This document shows, piece after piece, positions 25,368-34,431 of a stretch of DNA of 64,000 nucleotides. A model generated the notes under the pieces. It ran no database searches. It was given only the letters and a program-made list of their open reading frames with translations, and was not told the DNA's origin. Numbering within the stretch: the stretch's first letter is position 1; the number at the start of each line of letters is the position of its first letter. The DNA comes from Xanthomonas euvesicatoria pv. euvesicatoria (GTDB lineage: Bacteria; Pseudomonadota; Gammaproteobacteria; Xanthomonadales; Xanthomonadaceae), in NCBI RefSeq assembly GCF_020880415.1, contig NZ_JAJIUJ010000111.1, positions 84,290 to 148,289 of the forward strand. The letters run 5' to 3'. The position numbers were made by a program, and so were the translations under genes.

Positions 25368-26390
25368 ATGCGCAACGGCAACGATGAGACATCTCACACA
25401 CGCGGCGATCTGGTGGTGCTCGGGCCGGAGGGCCTGTATTGCCCGCAAGGCGATTTCCATATCGACCCGTGGCGGCCGGTGCCGCGCGCGGTGATTACGC
25501 ATGGTCACGGCGACCACGCCCGCAGCGGCATGGGCGAGTACCACTGCACGCGCGAGAGCCTGTCCATCCTGCAATGGCGCCTGGGCGAACAGGTCTATCA
25601 CACGCATGCGGACGGTGAAGCGTTTCAGCTGGGGCGTGCGCGCGTGTCGCTGCATCCGGCCGGACACGTGCTGGGATCGGCGCAGGTGCGCATCGAAGTG
25701 GATGGCGAGGTCTGGGTCGCCTCCGGCGACTACAAGCGCCAACCCGACCCCACCTGCAAGCCGTTCGAAGTGGTGCCATGCGACACCTTCATCACCGAAG
25801 CGACCTTCGGCCTGCCGGTGTACCGCTGGCCCGACACCTCCCAGGTTGCGGCCGACATTTCTGCCTGGCGCCGCGAATGCGCCGAACGCGGCGAAGCGGC
25901 CATCCTGTACTGCTATGCGCTGGGCAAGGCGCAGCGCGTATTGGCCGAATTGCGCGCGTGGGAGACGCAGCCGGCATTGCTGCATGGCGCAGTCGCGGTG
26001 GGTGTGGAGGTCTATCGCCAGGTGGGCATCCCGATGCTGGATACCCAGCCGGTCAGCGAGCATGCGCGCGGCGCCGACTATGCCGGGCAGTTGGTCATCG
26101 CGCCGCCATCGGCGGCCGGCAGCGCCTGGATCCGCCGTTTTCGCAGCGCACAGCAGGGGTTTGCCTCGGGCTGGATGCGCATCCGCGGCAATCGCCGCAG
26201 GCGCAATTACGATCGGGGCTTTGTGGTCTCCGACCATGCCGACTGGCCCGACCTGCTGCGCACCATCGAAGAAACCGGCGCACAGCGCGTCATTGCCACC
26301 CATGGCAATACCGATGCATTGATCCAACACTTGCGGGAACGCGGCGTCGCAGCAGAAGCCTTCCGCACCGATTTCGGAGCCGAGGAATGA
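25368..26390 (+). CDS. Ligase-associated DNA exonuclease (metallo-beta-lactamase fold)
   Basis: This 340-residue protein is of the MBL/beta-CASP type: HGHGDH (45-50) is the metal motif, with AGHVLGSAQV, SGDYKRQPDP and VSDHADWPDLL as later metal or CASP motifs. Homologues are named 'ligase-associated DNA exonuclease' because they occur beside an ATP-dependent ligase, helicase and PdeM. This is a predicted DNA end-processing system. It is the first gene of the operon; its stop overlaps the ATG of the 77-aa ORF. Confidence 0.88.
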   Translation: MRNGNDETSHTRGDLVVLGPEGLYCPQGDFHIDPWRPVPRAVITHGHGDHARSGMGEYHCTRESLSILQWRLGEQVYHTHADGEAFQLGRARVSLHPAGHVLGSAQVRIEVDGEVWVASGDYKRQPDPTCKPFEVVPCDTFITEATFGLPVYRWPDTSQVAADISAWRRECAERGEAAILYCYALGKAQRVLAELRAWETQPALLHGAVAVGVEVYRQVGIPMLDTQPVSEHARGADYAGQLVIAPPSAAGSAWIRRFRSAQQGFASGWMRIRGNRRRRNYDRGFVVSDHADWPDLLRTIEETGAQRVIATHGNTDALIQHLRERGVAAEAFRTDFGAEE

Positions 26391-26620
26391 ACCCGCTGCC
26401 CGCACGTCGTTACGTTCGCGCGCGTCCGCGCATTCGCTTGAGCGGTGCGCTCGCGTTCCGCCGTCATGCCTTGGCGTTTTGCGTGCATCGCAACGCGCCA
26501 GCGGCCACCATCGGCCCACCGCGACCGCTGCGGCGCCCACGCGTGCTTGCCGCGTTTACCCGACGCGCACTGGAGCTGCGTGCTGCCGACAGGCGCGCAG
26601 CGACACAGGCGCTGCCGTGA
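26387..26620 (+). CDS. 77-aa Arg-rich ORF fitted between exonuclease and ligase genes
   Basis: The ATG at 26387 overlaps the exonuclease stop (ATGA) and has a GGAG ribosome site 7 bases upstream. The stop at 26618-26620 overlaps the GTG start of the ligase (GTGA). The product is 77 residues, very basic (many Arg), with no recognised domain. Exact coupling on both sides argues for a translated gene. Against it: the composition is what any open frame in GC-rich DNA gives, and I know no family. It could instead serve only to bring ribosomes to the ligase, which has no good ribosome site of its own. Confidence 0.45.
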   Translation: MNPLPARRYVRARPRIRLSGALAFRRHALAFCVHRNAPAATIGPPRPLRRPRVLAAFTRRALELRAADRRAATQALP

Positions 26621-28221
26621 AGCGTTTCGCGGCGTTGTACCGCGCCCTGGACCGCAGCACCGGCACGCTCGACAAGCGCGCTGCGCTGGTTGCGTATTTC
26701 CGCGATGCGCCCGCGCTGGACGCGGCATGGGCGCTGTATCTGCTGGCCGGTGGCAAGGTGGCCAGCGCGCGCATGCGCATTGCCAGCAGCGGCGAACTGC
26801 GTGAATGGATCACCGACACCGCCGGCGTTGCCGATTGGCTGGTCGCCGACAGCTACGACCATGTCGGCGATCTGGCCGAAACCCTGGCCTTGCTGCTGGA
26901 CGACCCGGTCGCCGAGGCGGCCGATCTGCCATTGGCAGAATGGATCGAACAGCGGCTGCTGCCGATCGCCAACCAGGACGTGCAAGTCCGCAAGGCCTGC
27001 ATCGTGCAGGCGTGGCGCAGCCTGGCCTTCGACGAGCGGCTGGTGTTCAACAAGCTGCTGACCGGCGCATTGCGGGTTGGGGTGTCGCAACGGCTCGTGC
27101 AGCAGGCGCTGGCCGAATTGTCGGGGGTGGATATCGCGCGCATTGCGCAGCGCATGCTCGGCAGTTGGCGGCCGCATCCCACCTATCTTGCAGACCTGTT
27201 GACCAGCGAAGAACTGCCCGGCGACCGCCAGCAGCCCTATCCGTTCTTTCTGGCATCGCCGCTGGAAGCGGAGGTCGACACGCTGGGCGCCATCGACGAC
27301 TGGCTGCTGGAATGGAAATGGGACGGCATCCGCCTGCAGCTGATTCGCCGCGCCGGCGAAGCGGCGCTGTGGTCGCGCGGCGAAGAGCGTCTGGATGGAC
27401 GTTTCCCCGAAATCGAACACGCCGCACTGCAATTGCCGGACGGCACCGTCATCGATGGCGAGCTGCTGGCCTGGCAACCCGAACAGCCCCTGCCAATGCC
27501 GTTTACCGCGTTGCAGACGCGCATCCAACGGCTCAAGCCCGGGCCCAAGACATTGGCCGCCGCACCTGCGCGCGTGGTGGCCTACGACCTGCTGGAACTG
27601 GCGGGCGAAGACCTGCGCGAGCGCCCGTTGCAGGAGCGGCGCGCACTGCTGGAAGGCGTGCTCGCCACGCTGGCAGATCCGCGCATCGTTGCCTCGCCGC
27701 TGGTGCAGGTCAGCGATTGGCAGGCCGCAGCGCAGGTGCGCGTGGAAGCGCGCGAACGCGGCGTGGAAGGGCTGATGCTCAAGCGCGCCAGTTCGGTGTA
27801 TCAATCCGGTCGCCGTCGCGGCGATTGGTGGAAATGGAAGATCGACCCACTGACCATCGACGCGGTGCTGCTGTACGCGCAGGCCGGCCACGGCAGACGC
27901 AGCACGCTCTACACCGACTACACCTTCGGGCTATGGCACGAGGGCCAACTGGTGCCGATCGCCAAGGCCTATTCGGGCCTGGACGACAAGGAAATTCTTC
28001 AACTGGATCGCTGGATCCGTGCCAACACCACCGAGCGCTTCGGCCCGGTGCGCGCGGTCACCGCCCATCATGTGTTCGAGCTGGGATTTGAAGCGGTGAA
28101 CCGCAGCGCGCGGCACAAGTCCGGCATCGCGGTGCGCTTCCCGCGCATCCTGCGCTGGCGTCACGACAAGCCGATGGCCGAAGCCGATCATCTGAGCACC
28201 CTGCAGGCACTGGCGCGGTGA
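26617..28221 (+). CDS. ATP-dependent DNA ligase (ligase-associated operon type)
   Basis: From the GTG at 26617 the product has 534 residues. The N-terminal DNA-binding domain (about 1-200) is followed by the adenylation domain with motif I EWKWDGIR (Lys 234 takes AMP), then LWSRGEERL, DGELLAW, VEGLMLKR and WWKWKIDP (motif V), and an OB domain. It seals 5'-phosphate/3'-OH nicks using ATP and is an addition to the NAD-dependent LigA. The frame is open to 26479, but that extension has no family match. Its stop overlaps the helicase start. Confidence 0.88.
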   Translation: MKRFAALYRALDRSTGTLDKRAALVAYFRDAPALDAAWALYLLAGGKVASARMRIASSGELREWITDTAGVADWLVADSYDHVGDLAETLALLLDDPVAEAADLPLAEWIEQRLLPIANQDVQVRKACIVQAWRSLAFDERLVFNKLLTGALRVGVSQRLVQQALAELSGVDIARIAQRMLGSWRPHPTYLADLLTSEELPGDRQQPYPFFLASPLEAEVDTLGAIDDWLLEWKWDGIRLQLIRRAGEAALWSRGEERLDGRFPEIEHAALQLPDGTVIDGELLAWQPEQPLPMPFTALQTRIQRLKPGPKTLAAAPARVVAYDLLELAGEDLRERPLQERRALLEGVLATLADPRIVASPLVQVSDWQAAAQVRVEARERGVEGLMLKRASSVYQSGRRRGDWWKWKIDPLTIDAVLLYAQAGHGRRSTLYTDYTFGLWHEGQLVPIAKAYSGLDDKEILQLDRWIRANTTERFGPVRAVTAHHVFELGFEAVNRSARHKSGIAVRFPRILRWRHDKPMAEADHLSTLQALAR

Positions 28222-30719
28222 GCGTCACGCAGCACACGTATGGCACGCCACTGCAACAGTGGCGTGCCTGGTTCGCGCAGCGCGGCTGGGCGCCACTGCC
28301 GTTTCAACGCGATGTGTGGAAGCGCTATCTCGACGGCGAATCGGGCCTGCTGCATACGCCCACCGGCAGCGGCAAGACGCTGGCGGCATTTGGCGGGCCG
28401 TTACTGGAGGCATTGGCCGCGCGTGGGCGCAAATCCCCGCGCAAACCGGGCAAACCCACCTCCCCTGCGCGCCGCCAGCCGCAACGCAATCTGCAAGTGT
28501 TGTGGATCACGCCACTGCGTGCACTGGCCGCCGACACCGCACGCGCGCTGCGCGAGCCGGTGGACGCATTGGGGCTGGATTGGCAGGTGGGCCTGCGTAC
28601 CGGCGATGCCAGCGCGCGCGACAAGCGGCTGGCACGCAGCGGCAAGCTCGACGTGCTGGTCACCACGCCCGAATCGCTGGCCTTGCTATTGTCGTATCCG
28701 GATACCGCGCCGCAGCTGTCGGCATTGCGCTGTGTGATCGTCGACGAATGGCACGAGCTGCTGGGCAACAAGCGCGGCGTGTTGCTGCAATTGTGTCTTG
28801 CGCGCTTGCGCGGATGGACGCCGCACCTGCGCATCTGGGGGCTGTCGGCGACGCTGGGGAACTTATCGCAGGCACGCGATGTGCTGTTGCCGCATCGCCC
28901 CGAGGCGGCGCTGGTCTCCGGCGTCAAACCGCGCACGATGACGCTTGAAACCTTGCTGCCGGACAGTGGCGAGCGCTTTCCCTGGGCAGGCCACCTTGGT
29001 CTGGCGCAACTGGCGCGCGTGCTGCAAAAGATCATGCAACAGCGCACCAGCCTGGTGTTTACCAATACGCGCGCGCAGGCCGAGTTGTGGCATCAGGCCT
29101 TGAGCGCGGTGTGGCCGGATGAGTTGGCCACGCTGGCGCTGCATCACGGCTCGCTGGATCCATCGCTACGCGCGGCCGCCGAACGCGGGCTGGCCGACGG
29201 CAGCCTGCGCTGCGTGGTGGCCACCTCCAGTCTGGATCTGGGCGTCGACTTCCCGGCCGTGGATCAGGTGCTGCAGGTCGGCAGCCCGAAAGGCATCGCG
29301 CGCCTGCTGCAACGCGCCGGGCGCGCACGCCATCGTCCCGGCGAATCCGGGCACGTGGTGTGCGTGCCTTCGCATGCGCTGGAATTGGTCGAATACGCCG
29401 CGGCACGTCGCGCGCTGGTGCACGGCCATATCGAAGCGCGTCTACCGCCACGGTTGTCGCTGGACGTACTGGCGCAGCACTGCGTCACCCTCGCCCTCGG
29501 CGGCGGCTTCCACGCCGATGCGTTGTTCGAGGAAGTGCGCGGTACCGATGCCTTCGCCGCGCTGGAGAAAACCACCTGGAACGCGGTGCTGGATTTCATC
29601 GTGCAAGGCGGCAGCGCGCTGGCGCATTACCCGGACTTCCACAAGGTGGTGCGCGACGACGAGGGTCTGTACCGCGTGATCGACCGACGCGTCGCGCTGC
29701 GGCACCGGCTGTCCATCGGCACGATCACCAGCGACGGCAGCGTGCGCGTGCAGTTCCTGCGCGGCGGGCGGCTGGGCGCGGTGGAAGAACAATTCATCGG
29801 CCGCCTGCGCCGCGGCGACCGCTTCCAGTTCGCCGGCCGCCTGCTGGAACTGGTGCGCCTGGAAGACATGACCGCCTACGTGCGCGTGGCCAAGGGCGGC
29901 AGTGGCGTGGTGCCGAAATGGATGGGCGGGCGCATGCCGTTGTCGTCGGCGCTGGGCCGCGAGGTGGAAGCGGTGTTCGCCGACCCTGGCGATGCGCCGG
30001 AGATGCAGGCACTGGCGCCGTTGCTGCACCTGCAGGGCTCGCTTTCTTCGCTGCCGGGGCCGGACCATCTGCTGGTGGAAAGCGTCAAGGCGCGCGACGG
30101 CCGCCACGTCTTCGTCTACCCGTTCGCCGGCAGGCAGGTCAACGAAGGCCTGGCCGCGTTGCTCGCGGCACGCTGGGGCCGGCGCCAGCGCAATACCTTC
30201 AGCTTCGCTGCCAATGACTATGGATTTGTGCTGTCGCCGGCGCAGGATGTCGACATCGATGCCGATGTACTGCAAGCCCTGCTCTCGCCGGTGGGCCTGT
30301 TCGACGATCTGCGCGACAGCCTCAATCTGGGCGAGTTGGCGCGCCGGCAATTTCGCGAGATCGCGCGCGTGGCGGGATTGTTGTCGCCCTCGTTGCCTGG
30401 GCGTGCGCCGCGCAGCCTGCGTCAGCTGCAGGCCTCCAGTGGCTTGCTATACGACGTATTGCAACGCTTCGACCCCGATCACCTGCTGCTCGCCCAGGCC
30501 GAGCGCGAAGTGTTCGAAGGCCAGCTCGAACTGGCGCGGCTTGCGCATGCGCTGGAAGATTGCGCGCGCCGTGCGTTGCGTCTGTGCAAACCGCGCAGCC
30601 TCACTCCATTGTCGTTTCCACTCTGGGCCGAACGCGTGCGCGGGCAACTGAGTACCGAAGACTGGAAGGCGCGCGTCTTGCGCGCTGCCCAACAACTGGA
30701 GCGCAAGCATGGGCGATAG
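28218..30719 (+). CDS. Ligase-associated DEXH-box helicase (Lhr-like)
   Basis: This 833-residue SF2 helicase starts at a GTG that overlaps the ligase stop (GTGA). Motif I is PTGSGKT (48-54), motif II DEWH (176-179), motif III SATLGN, motif IV LVFTNTRAQ, motif V ATSSLDLGVDF and motif VI QRAGRARH. A winged-helix/Lhr-core C-terminus follows. It belongs to the Lhr-N clade tied to the MBL exonuclease and PdeM. Probably it translocates 3'-5' on single-stranded DNA in repair. The PdeM start lies 11 bases inside its end. Confidence 0.9.
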   Translation: MSVTQHTYGTPLQQWRAWFAQRGWAPLPFQRDVWKRYLDGESGLLHTPTGSGKTLAAFGGPLLEALAARGRKSPRKPGKPTSPARRQPQRNLQVLWITPLRALAADTARALREPVDALGLDWQVGLRTGDASARDKRLARSGKLDVLVTTPESLALLLSYPDTAPQLSALRCVIVDEWHELLGNKRGVLLQLCLARLRGWTPHLRIWGLSATLGNLSQARDVLLPHRPEAALVSGVKPRTMTLETLLPDSGERFPWAGHLGLAQLARVLQKIMQQRTSLVFTNTRAQAELWHQALSAVWPDELATLALHHGSLDPSLRAAAERGLADGSLRCVVATSSLDLGVDFPAVDQVLQVGSPKGIARLLQRAGRARHRPGESGHVVCVPSHALELVEYAAARRALVHGHIEARLPPRLSLDVLAQHCVTLALGGGFHADALFEEVRGTDAFAALEKTTWNAVLDFIVQGGSALAHYPDFHKVVRDDEGLYRVIDRRVALRHRLSIGTITSDGSVRVQFLRGGRLGAVEEQFIGRLRRGDRFQFAGRLLELVRLEDMTAYVRVAKGGSGVVPKWMGGRMPLSSALGREVEAVFADPGDAPEMQALAPLLHLQGSLSSLPGPDHLLVESVKARDGRHVFVYPFAGRQVNEGLAALLAARWGRRQRNTFSFAANDYGFVLSPAQDVDIDADVLQALLSPVGLFDDLRDSLNLGELARRQFREIARVAGLLSPSLPGRAPRSLRQLQASSGLLYDVLQRFDPDHLLLAQAEREVFEGQLELARLAHALEDCARRALRLCKPRSLTPLSFPLWAERVRGQLSTEDWKARVLRAAQQLERKHGR

Positions 30720-31359
30720 CGTGCAGCTGCAGCTGGCCGGCGAAACCGTGGAATTGCTCGGCGAACGCGCGTTGTATCGGCCGGCACAACGTGCGCTGTT
30801 GATCGCCGATCTGCATCTGGGCAAGGCCGATGTGTTCCGACGTGCCGGCATCGGCTTGCCGGCCGGCGGCACCGCGCACGATCTGGAGCGGCTGGATGCG
30901 TTGCTCGATCAACGCGATGTCCAGGCGCTATGGATTTTGGGCGACCTTTTGCACGGCCCTGCCCCACGCGCGGCCTGGCACCGACGCTGGAGCGCATGGC
31001 GCGAACGGCATTGCGCGTTACGCGTGATCGCCATTCGCGGCAATCACGACCGCGCCCTGGCCGGTGCGGAGCTGCACATCGAAGCGGCCGGCGAACAGGT
31101 CGAAGATGGCCCGTTCGTGCTGCGCCACGACCCGTTGCCGCATCCCAGCGGCCACGTGCTGTGCGGGCATCTGCATCCATTGGTCAAGCTACCGGGGCTG
31201 TCACGGCGCTGGCCGGCGTTCTGGTTGCGCGAGCGCGTCACCATCCTGCCGGCGTTCTCGCAGTTCACCGCAGGCATCGTGCCGACGCTGGCCGAAGGCG
31301 AGCGCCTGGTTGCCTGCGTGGAAGGCGATGCGCTGGCACTGCCGATGCGTAGCCAATGA
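30709..31359 (+). CDS. pdeM: Ligase-associated endonuclease PdeM (metallophosphoesterase)
   Basis: This 216-residue protein of the calcineurin-like phosphoesterase fold has the metal motifs ADLHLGK (33-39), GDLLHG, GNHD and GHLHP in order. Family members are annotated as ligase-associated DNA damage response endonucleases. It overlaps the helicase gene and closes the operon, so exonuclease, ligase, helicase and endonuclease are made together and would form a DNA end-processing and sealing pathway (inference from context). Confidence 0.88.
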   Translation: MGDSVQLQLAGETVELLGERALYRPAQRALLIADLHLGKADVFRRAGIGLPAGGTAHDLERLDALLDQRDVQALWILGDLLHGPAPRAAWHRRWSAWRERHCALRVIAIRGNHDRALAGAELHIEAAGEQVEDGPFVLRHDPLPHPSGHVLCGHLHPLVKLPGLSRRWPAFWLRERVTILPAFSQFTAGIVPTLAEGERLVACVEGDALALPMRSQ

Positions 31360-31377
31360 CGCACGCACCGGCCGATG

Positions 31378-32648
31378 CTACGACTGCGCAGCTGCTTCGG
31401 CGTTAGCGTCGGCCAGCCGCGCGACTGGTCGCGCCAAAGCCTCGACGAATTCAGGCGCCAGCGCCAGCTTGCCGAACCAACCATGCTGGGTGCCGCTGAG
31501 CACGCGCAGCATGTGCCCGCGCCCGCCCGGCACGCGCCCCATCGGGCGTAGCAGCAGGTCGCGGCCATGTGCCCACAGATCGCGTTCGGACTGGAACAGC
31601 GGCGTCAGCCAGCGGCTCCAGCGTGATAGATCGCCACGTGCGCCTTGCGTTCGCGCTGGTAGCGCTGCAAGGCAGCGTCCAGATCGGCGCTGGCGCGCAA
31701 GGCATCGCGCATCGCCAACGCATCCAGCAGCGCCATGTTCACGCCCTGCCCCAACTGCGGGCTCATCGCATGCGCGGCATCGCCTGCAAGCACGAAACGG
31801 CCGCGATGCCAGCGCGACACCACCGCATCGCGATAGCTCGCGCGCGCCAGAGCACCATGCACCTGCACCGTAGCAAGCCGCGCATGCGCCTCTGGCCACA
31901 TCTGCGCCACCTCATCGCGCCAGGCGGCAATGCCGCGCTGTTCCCACGCAACGAAATCGCTGCACGGCAGGCTCCAGAAAAAACTCAGCCGCGGCGTGTC
32001 GTCGCCCGGGCGCGTGCCCACCGGCAACAGGCCGATCATCTTGCGTGCGCCGATATAGCGCTGGCGCAATTCGTCCACAAACGGCCAGTCTTCGCGCGGC
32101 AGCAGGCACCACAGCGCTCCCCATGGATACACCCGATCCAGCTGCGTTCCCTGTGCCTGCGCACGCAACGTGGAAGCCGAGCCATCGGCGGCGATAATCA
32201 GATCGAAGGGGCCATGCCACTTCCCACGTTGATCCTGCACGCGCACGCCCGCGTGATCGATCGCGGTAATCTGCGTATCCACATGCAGTTGCGCGTGCTG
32301 CGGCCAGGCCTCGCGCAGCAGCGTAAACAACGCGCCGCGCTGCATGCCTACACCCATCAGGCGCGTATCCAGATCGCGGTACTGCATGTCCATCACCGCG
32401 CCCCCGCACGGCGTGTCGCCATACAAGCGGCGCACCGGCGCGCCATGCGCGAGCGCCTGCGGCAGCAAGCCCATGTTCCAGAGCACCTGCAACCCGCTGG
32501 GTTGCAGCAGAAAACCGGCGCCCACCGGCCCGGGTGCAGCTGCGCGCTCGAATACCTCCAGCTGATGCCCATCGGCGCCCAGCAGCACGGCCAATGCCTG
32601 CCCCGCGGTTCCGTAGCCCACCACTGCAATACGTAATGCTCGTTGCAT
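31378..32648 (-). pseudogene. FAD-dependent monooxygenase, frameshifted near the C-terminus
   Basis: From the ATG at 32648 the protein reads as a PHBH-type flavin monooxygenase: the Rossmann motif VVGYGTAGQAL (9-19), the DG motif AADGSAS, and the FAD motif LAGDAAHAMSPQLGQGVNMAL. At about 31631 the frame runs out as AIYHAGAAG-stop at 31605. The expected tail (RWSRWLTPLFQSERD to AEAAAQS) continues in another frame to 31378. One missing C (CACCGC read as CACGC) would repair it. About 75 C-terminal residues are lost. The N-terminal catalytic parts are intact, so residual function is possible. Substrate unknown; similar proteins act on aromatic compounds. Confidence 0.8.
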
Positions 32649-32693
32649 CGTCCCTGCTCTGTTTGGCTATTGCTGCCCGCGCACAACCGGCGC

Positions 32694-32721
32694 AAAAAAA
32701 CCCCGCCGTGGCGGGGTTTTT
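32694..32721 (-). terminator. Strong terminator of the cold-shock gene
   Basis: A stem of CCCCGCC/GGCGGGG, extended by A/T pairs, closes a GT loop. On the minus strand seven T residues follow. It ends the cold-shock gene transcript. Confidence 0.92.
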
Positions 32722-32742
32722 CAACCGCACAATCGAGTCAGA

Positions 32743-32949
32743 TTACTCGACCGGCGTGATGTTCGAAGCCTGGGCACCCTTGGGGCCCTGGGTCACGTCA
32801 TAACTGACGCGCTGGCCTTCCTGCAGGCTGCGGAAGCCCTTGGAATTGATCGCGGAGAAGTGCGCGAAGACATCGGCGCTGCCGTCCTCCGGTGAGATGA
32901 AGCCAAATCCCTTGGCGTCGTTGAACCACTTGACGGTACCGTTCGGCAT
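32743..32949 (-). CDS. Cold-shock protein, CspA family
   Basis: This 68-residue single cold-shock domain starts [18 protein letters not shown], which contains RNP1 (KGFGFI, 15-20), and has RNP2 (VFAHFS, about 30-35). It binds single-stranded RNA/DNA and melts RNA structure. The short leader before the MPNG start carries an AT-rich segment (AATTATTGC) that may be the -10 area. Its own strong terminator makes it monocistronic. Confidence 0.9.
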   Translation of the reverse strand: MPNGTVKWFNDAKGFGFISPEDGSADVFAHFSAINSKGFRSLQEGQRVSYDVTQGPKGAQASNITPVE

Positions 32950-33036
32950 GGTGATGCGAGACCTTTGCAATAATTAATGGGTGGTGTACGGCGGTGCGTA
33001 CGCGCCGAGTATGCAAAGCTTATGCCCCGATGACAA

Positions 33037-33789
33037 TCACCCGCGTGCAAGTTCGCCAATCAGCTCGGGCAGCCCGGACGACGCCGCATCGACGTTGGCC
33101 AAGACTTCGGCCATGGTGATTTCCAGCGCGTCGCCACAGCCGGCCGCCCAGTTGGCCACGATCGCCAAACACGCATATTCCAGGCCTTTTTCGCGCGCCA
33201 GGCCCGCTTCGGGCATGCCGGTCATGCCCACCAGATCGCAGCCGTCGCGACGCATGCGTGCGATCTCTGCAACCGTTTCCAGTCGTGGTCCCTGCGTTGC
33301 GCCGTAGCAGCCGCCGGCCACCAGCGTGACGCCGGTCACCTTGGCTGCCGCAATGACCTTGCTGCGAAACATCGGCGAATACGGATGGCCGAAATCCACA
33401 TGCTGTACCTCGCTGCCGGGCTCTTCGCAGAAGGTGGACACGCGGCCCCAGGTGTAATCGATCAACTGATCCGGGCACGCCAACACGCGCGGGCCAAACT
33501 GTTCGGTGATACCCCCCACGGTGTTGAGCGCCAGCACGCGCGAGGCGCCGATTTGCTGCAATGCAGCGATGTTTGCGCGGTAATTGACCTTGTGCGGCGG
33601 CAGCGAGTGGCCTTCGCCATGGCGTGCCAGGAAGGCGACGCGATGGCCGAGCAGCATGCCGACGCGGATCGGCCCGGACGGCGCGCCATAGGGCGTTTCG
33701 ACGTCGTGCGACTGCACATCGTCCAGCTGCGCGAGCTTGTAGACACCAGTGCCGCCGATGACGGCCAATGCGATGGAATTTGCGGACAC
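33037..33789 (-). CDS. S-methyl-5'-thioinosine phosphorylase (MTAP/PNP family)
   Basis: From the GTG at 33789 (GAGG site upstream) the product has 250 residues. Family motifs: GGTGVYK (10-16) binds phosphate, ARHGEGH, LNTVGGI, and VGMTGMPEAGLARE, the purine and methylthioribose-binding loop. In Xanthomonas and Pseudomonas this enzyme is assigned to methylthioinosine rather than methylthioadenosine. It splits MTI to hypoxanthine and methylthioribose-1-phosphate. The next gene upstream encodes Hpt, which would turn that hypoxanthine into IMP. The frame is open to 33864, but the extension has no family character. Confidence 0.85.
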   Translation of the reverse strand: MSANSIALAVIGGTGVYKLAQLDDVQSHDVETPYGAPSGPIRVGMLLGHRVAFLARHGEGHSLPPHKVNYRANIAALQQIGASRVLALNTVGGITEQFGPRVLACPDQLIDYTWGRVSTFCEEPGSEVQHVDFGHPYSPMFRSKVIAAAKVTGVTLVAGGCYGATQGPRLETVAEIARMRRDGCDLVGMTGMPEAGLAREKGLEYACLAIVANWAAGCGDALEITMAEVLANVDAASSGLPELIGELARG

Positions 33790-33876
33790 AACCGACCTCT
33801 GCAGCGAAAGACATGATGGGGCGCGCAGGCGTGCGCGCCGATCTGCCCGCAACGATGCGGGCATGGATTTCGAGCG

Positions 33877-34431
33877 TTACTGCTTCATCGCATAGATGGC
33901 AGGAATGCCGCGCAACTGCTCGTTGACGTCCATGCCGAAGCCGAACACGTAACGGTCGGGCACTTCCACGCCCACGTAGTCGGCAGTCACGCCCGGCACG
34001 CACCGGTCGTGCCGCTTGACGGTCAACACCGCCACGCGCACGTCGGTGGCGCCCTGCTCCAGGCACCACTGGCGCACGCCCTGCAGCGTGTAACCCTCGT
34101 CGAGAATGTCGTCGACCAGGATCACGCGGCGGCCGAACAATGCGGTGGCCGGGCGGTGCTTCCACACCAGTTCGCCGCCGGTGGTTTCGCCGCGGTAACG
34201 GGTGGCATGCAGGTAATCGAACTGCAGGTCCTGGCCACGTGCGCCCAGCTCCAGCGCCAGCTGGCCGGAGAACGGCAGCGCACCGTGCATGATGGTGAGG
34301 TACACCGGCACTTCGCCGGCGTAGTCGCGTGCGATCGCATCGGCGATGGTGGCAACGGCGGCATCGATGGCGGGACGGTCGACCAGCAGATCGGCTTGGG
34401 CCAGGGCCTGGGAAATGGTGAGCGTGGACAT
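33877..34431 (-). CDS. hpt: Hypoxanthine-guanine phosphoribosyltransferase
   Basis: This 184-residue type I phosphoribosyltransferase has the PRPP loop VILVDDILDEG (about 102-112), the GALPFSG strand-loop, and the purine-site stretch YVGVEVPDRYVFGFGMD. It makes IMP or GMP from free base and PRPP. Its ATG at 34431 overlaps the nagZ stop (ATGA), so it is coupled to nagZ. The pair Hpt plus MTI phosphorylase makes a short salvage route from polyamine by-products. Confidence 0.9.
   Translation of the reverse strand: MSTLTISQALAQADLLVDRPAIDAAVATIADAIARDYAGEVPVYLTIMHGALPFSGQLALELGARGQDLQFDYLHATRYRGETTGGELVWKHRPATALFGRRVILVDDILDEGYTLQGVRQWCLEQGATDVRVAVLTVKRHDRCVPGVTADYVGVEVPDRYVFGFGMDVNEQLRGIPAIYAMKQ

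Noticed and set aside
26479..26616. Earlier start of the ligase
   Set aside because: The added 46 residues have no ligase character and overlap the 77-aa ORF; the domain begins right after the GTG at 26617.
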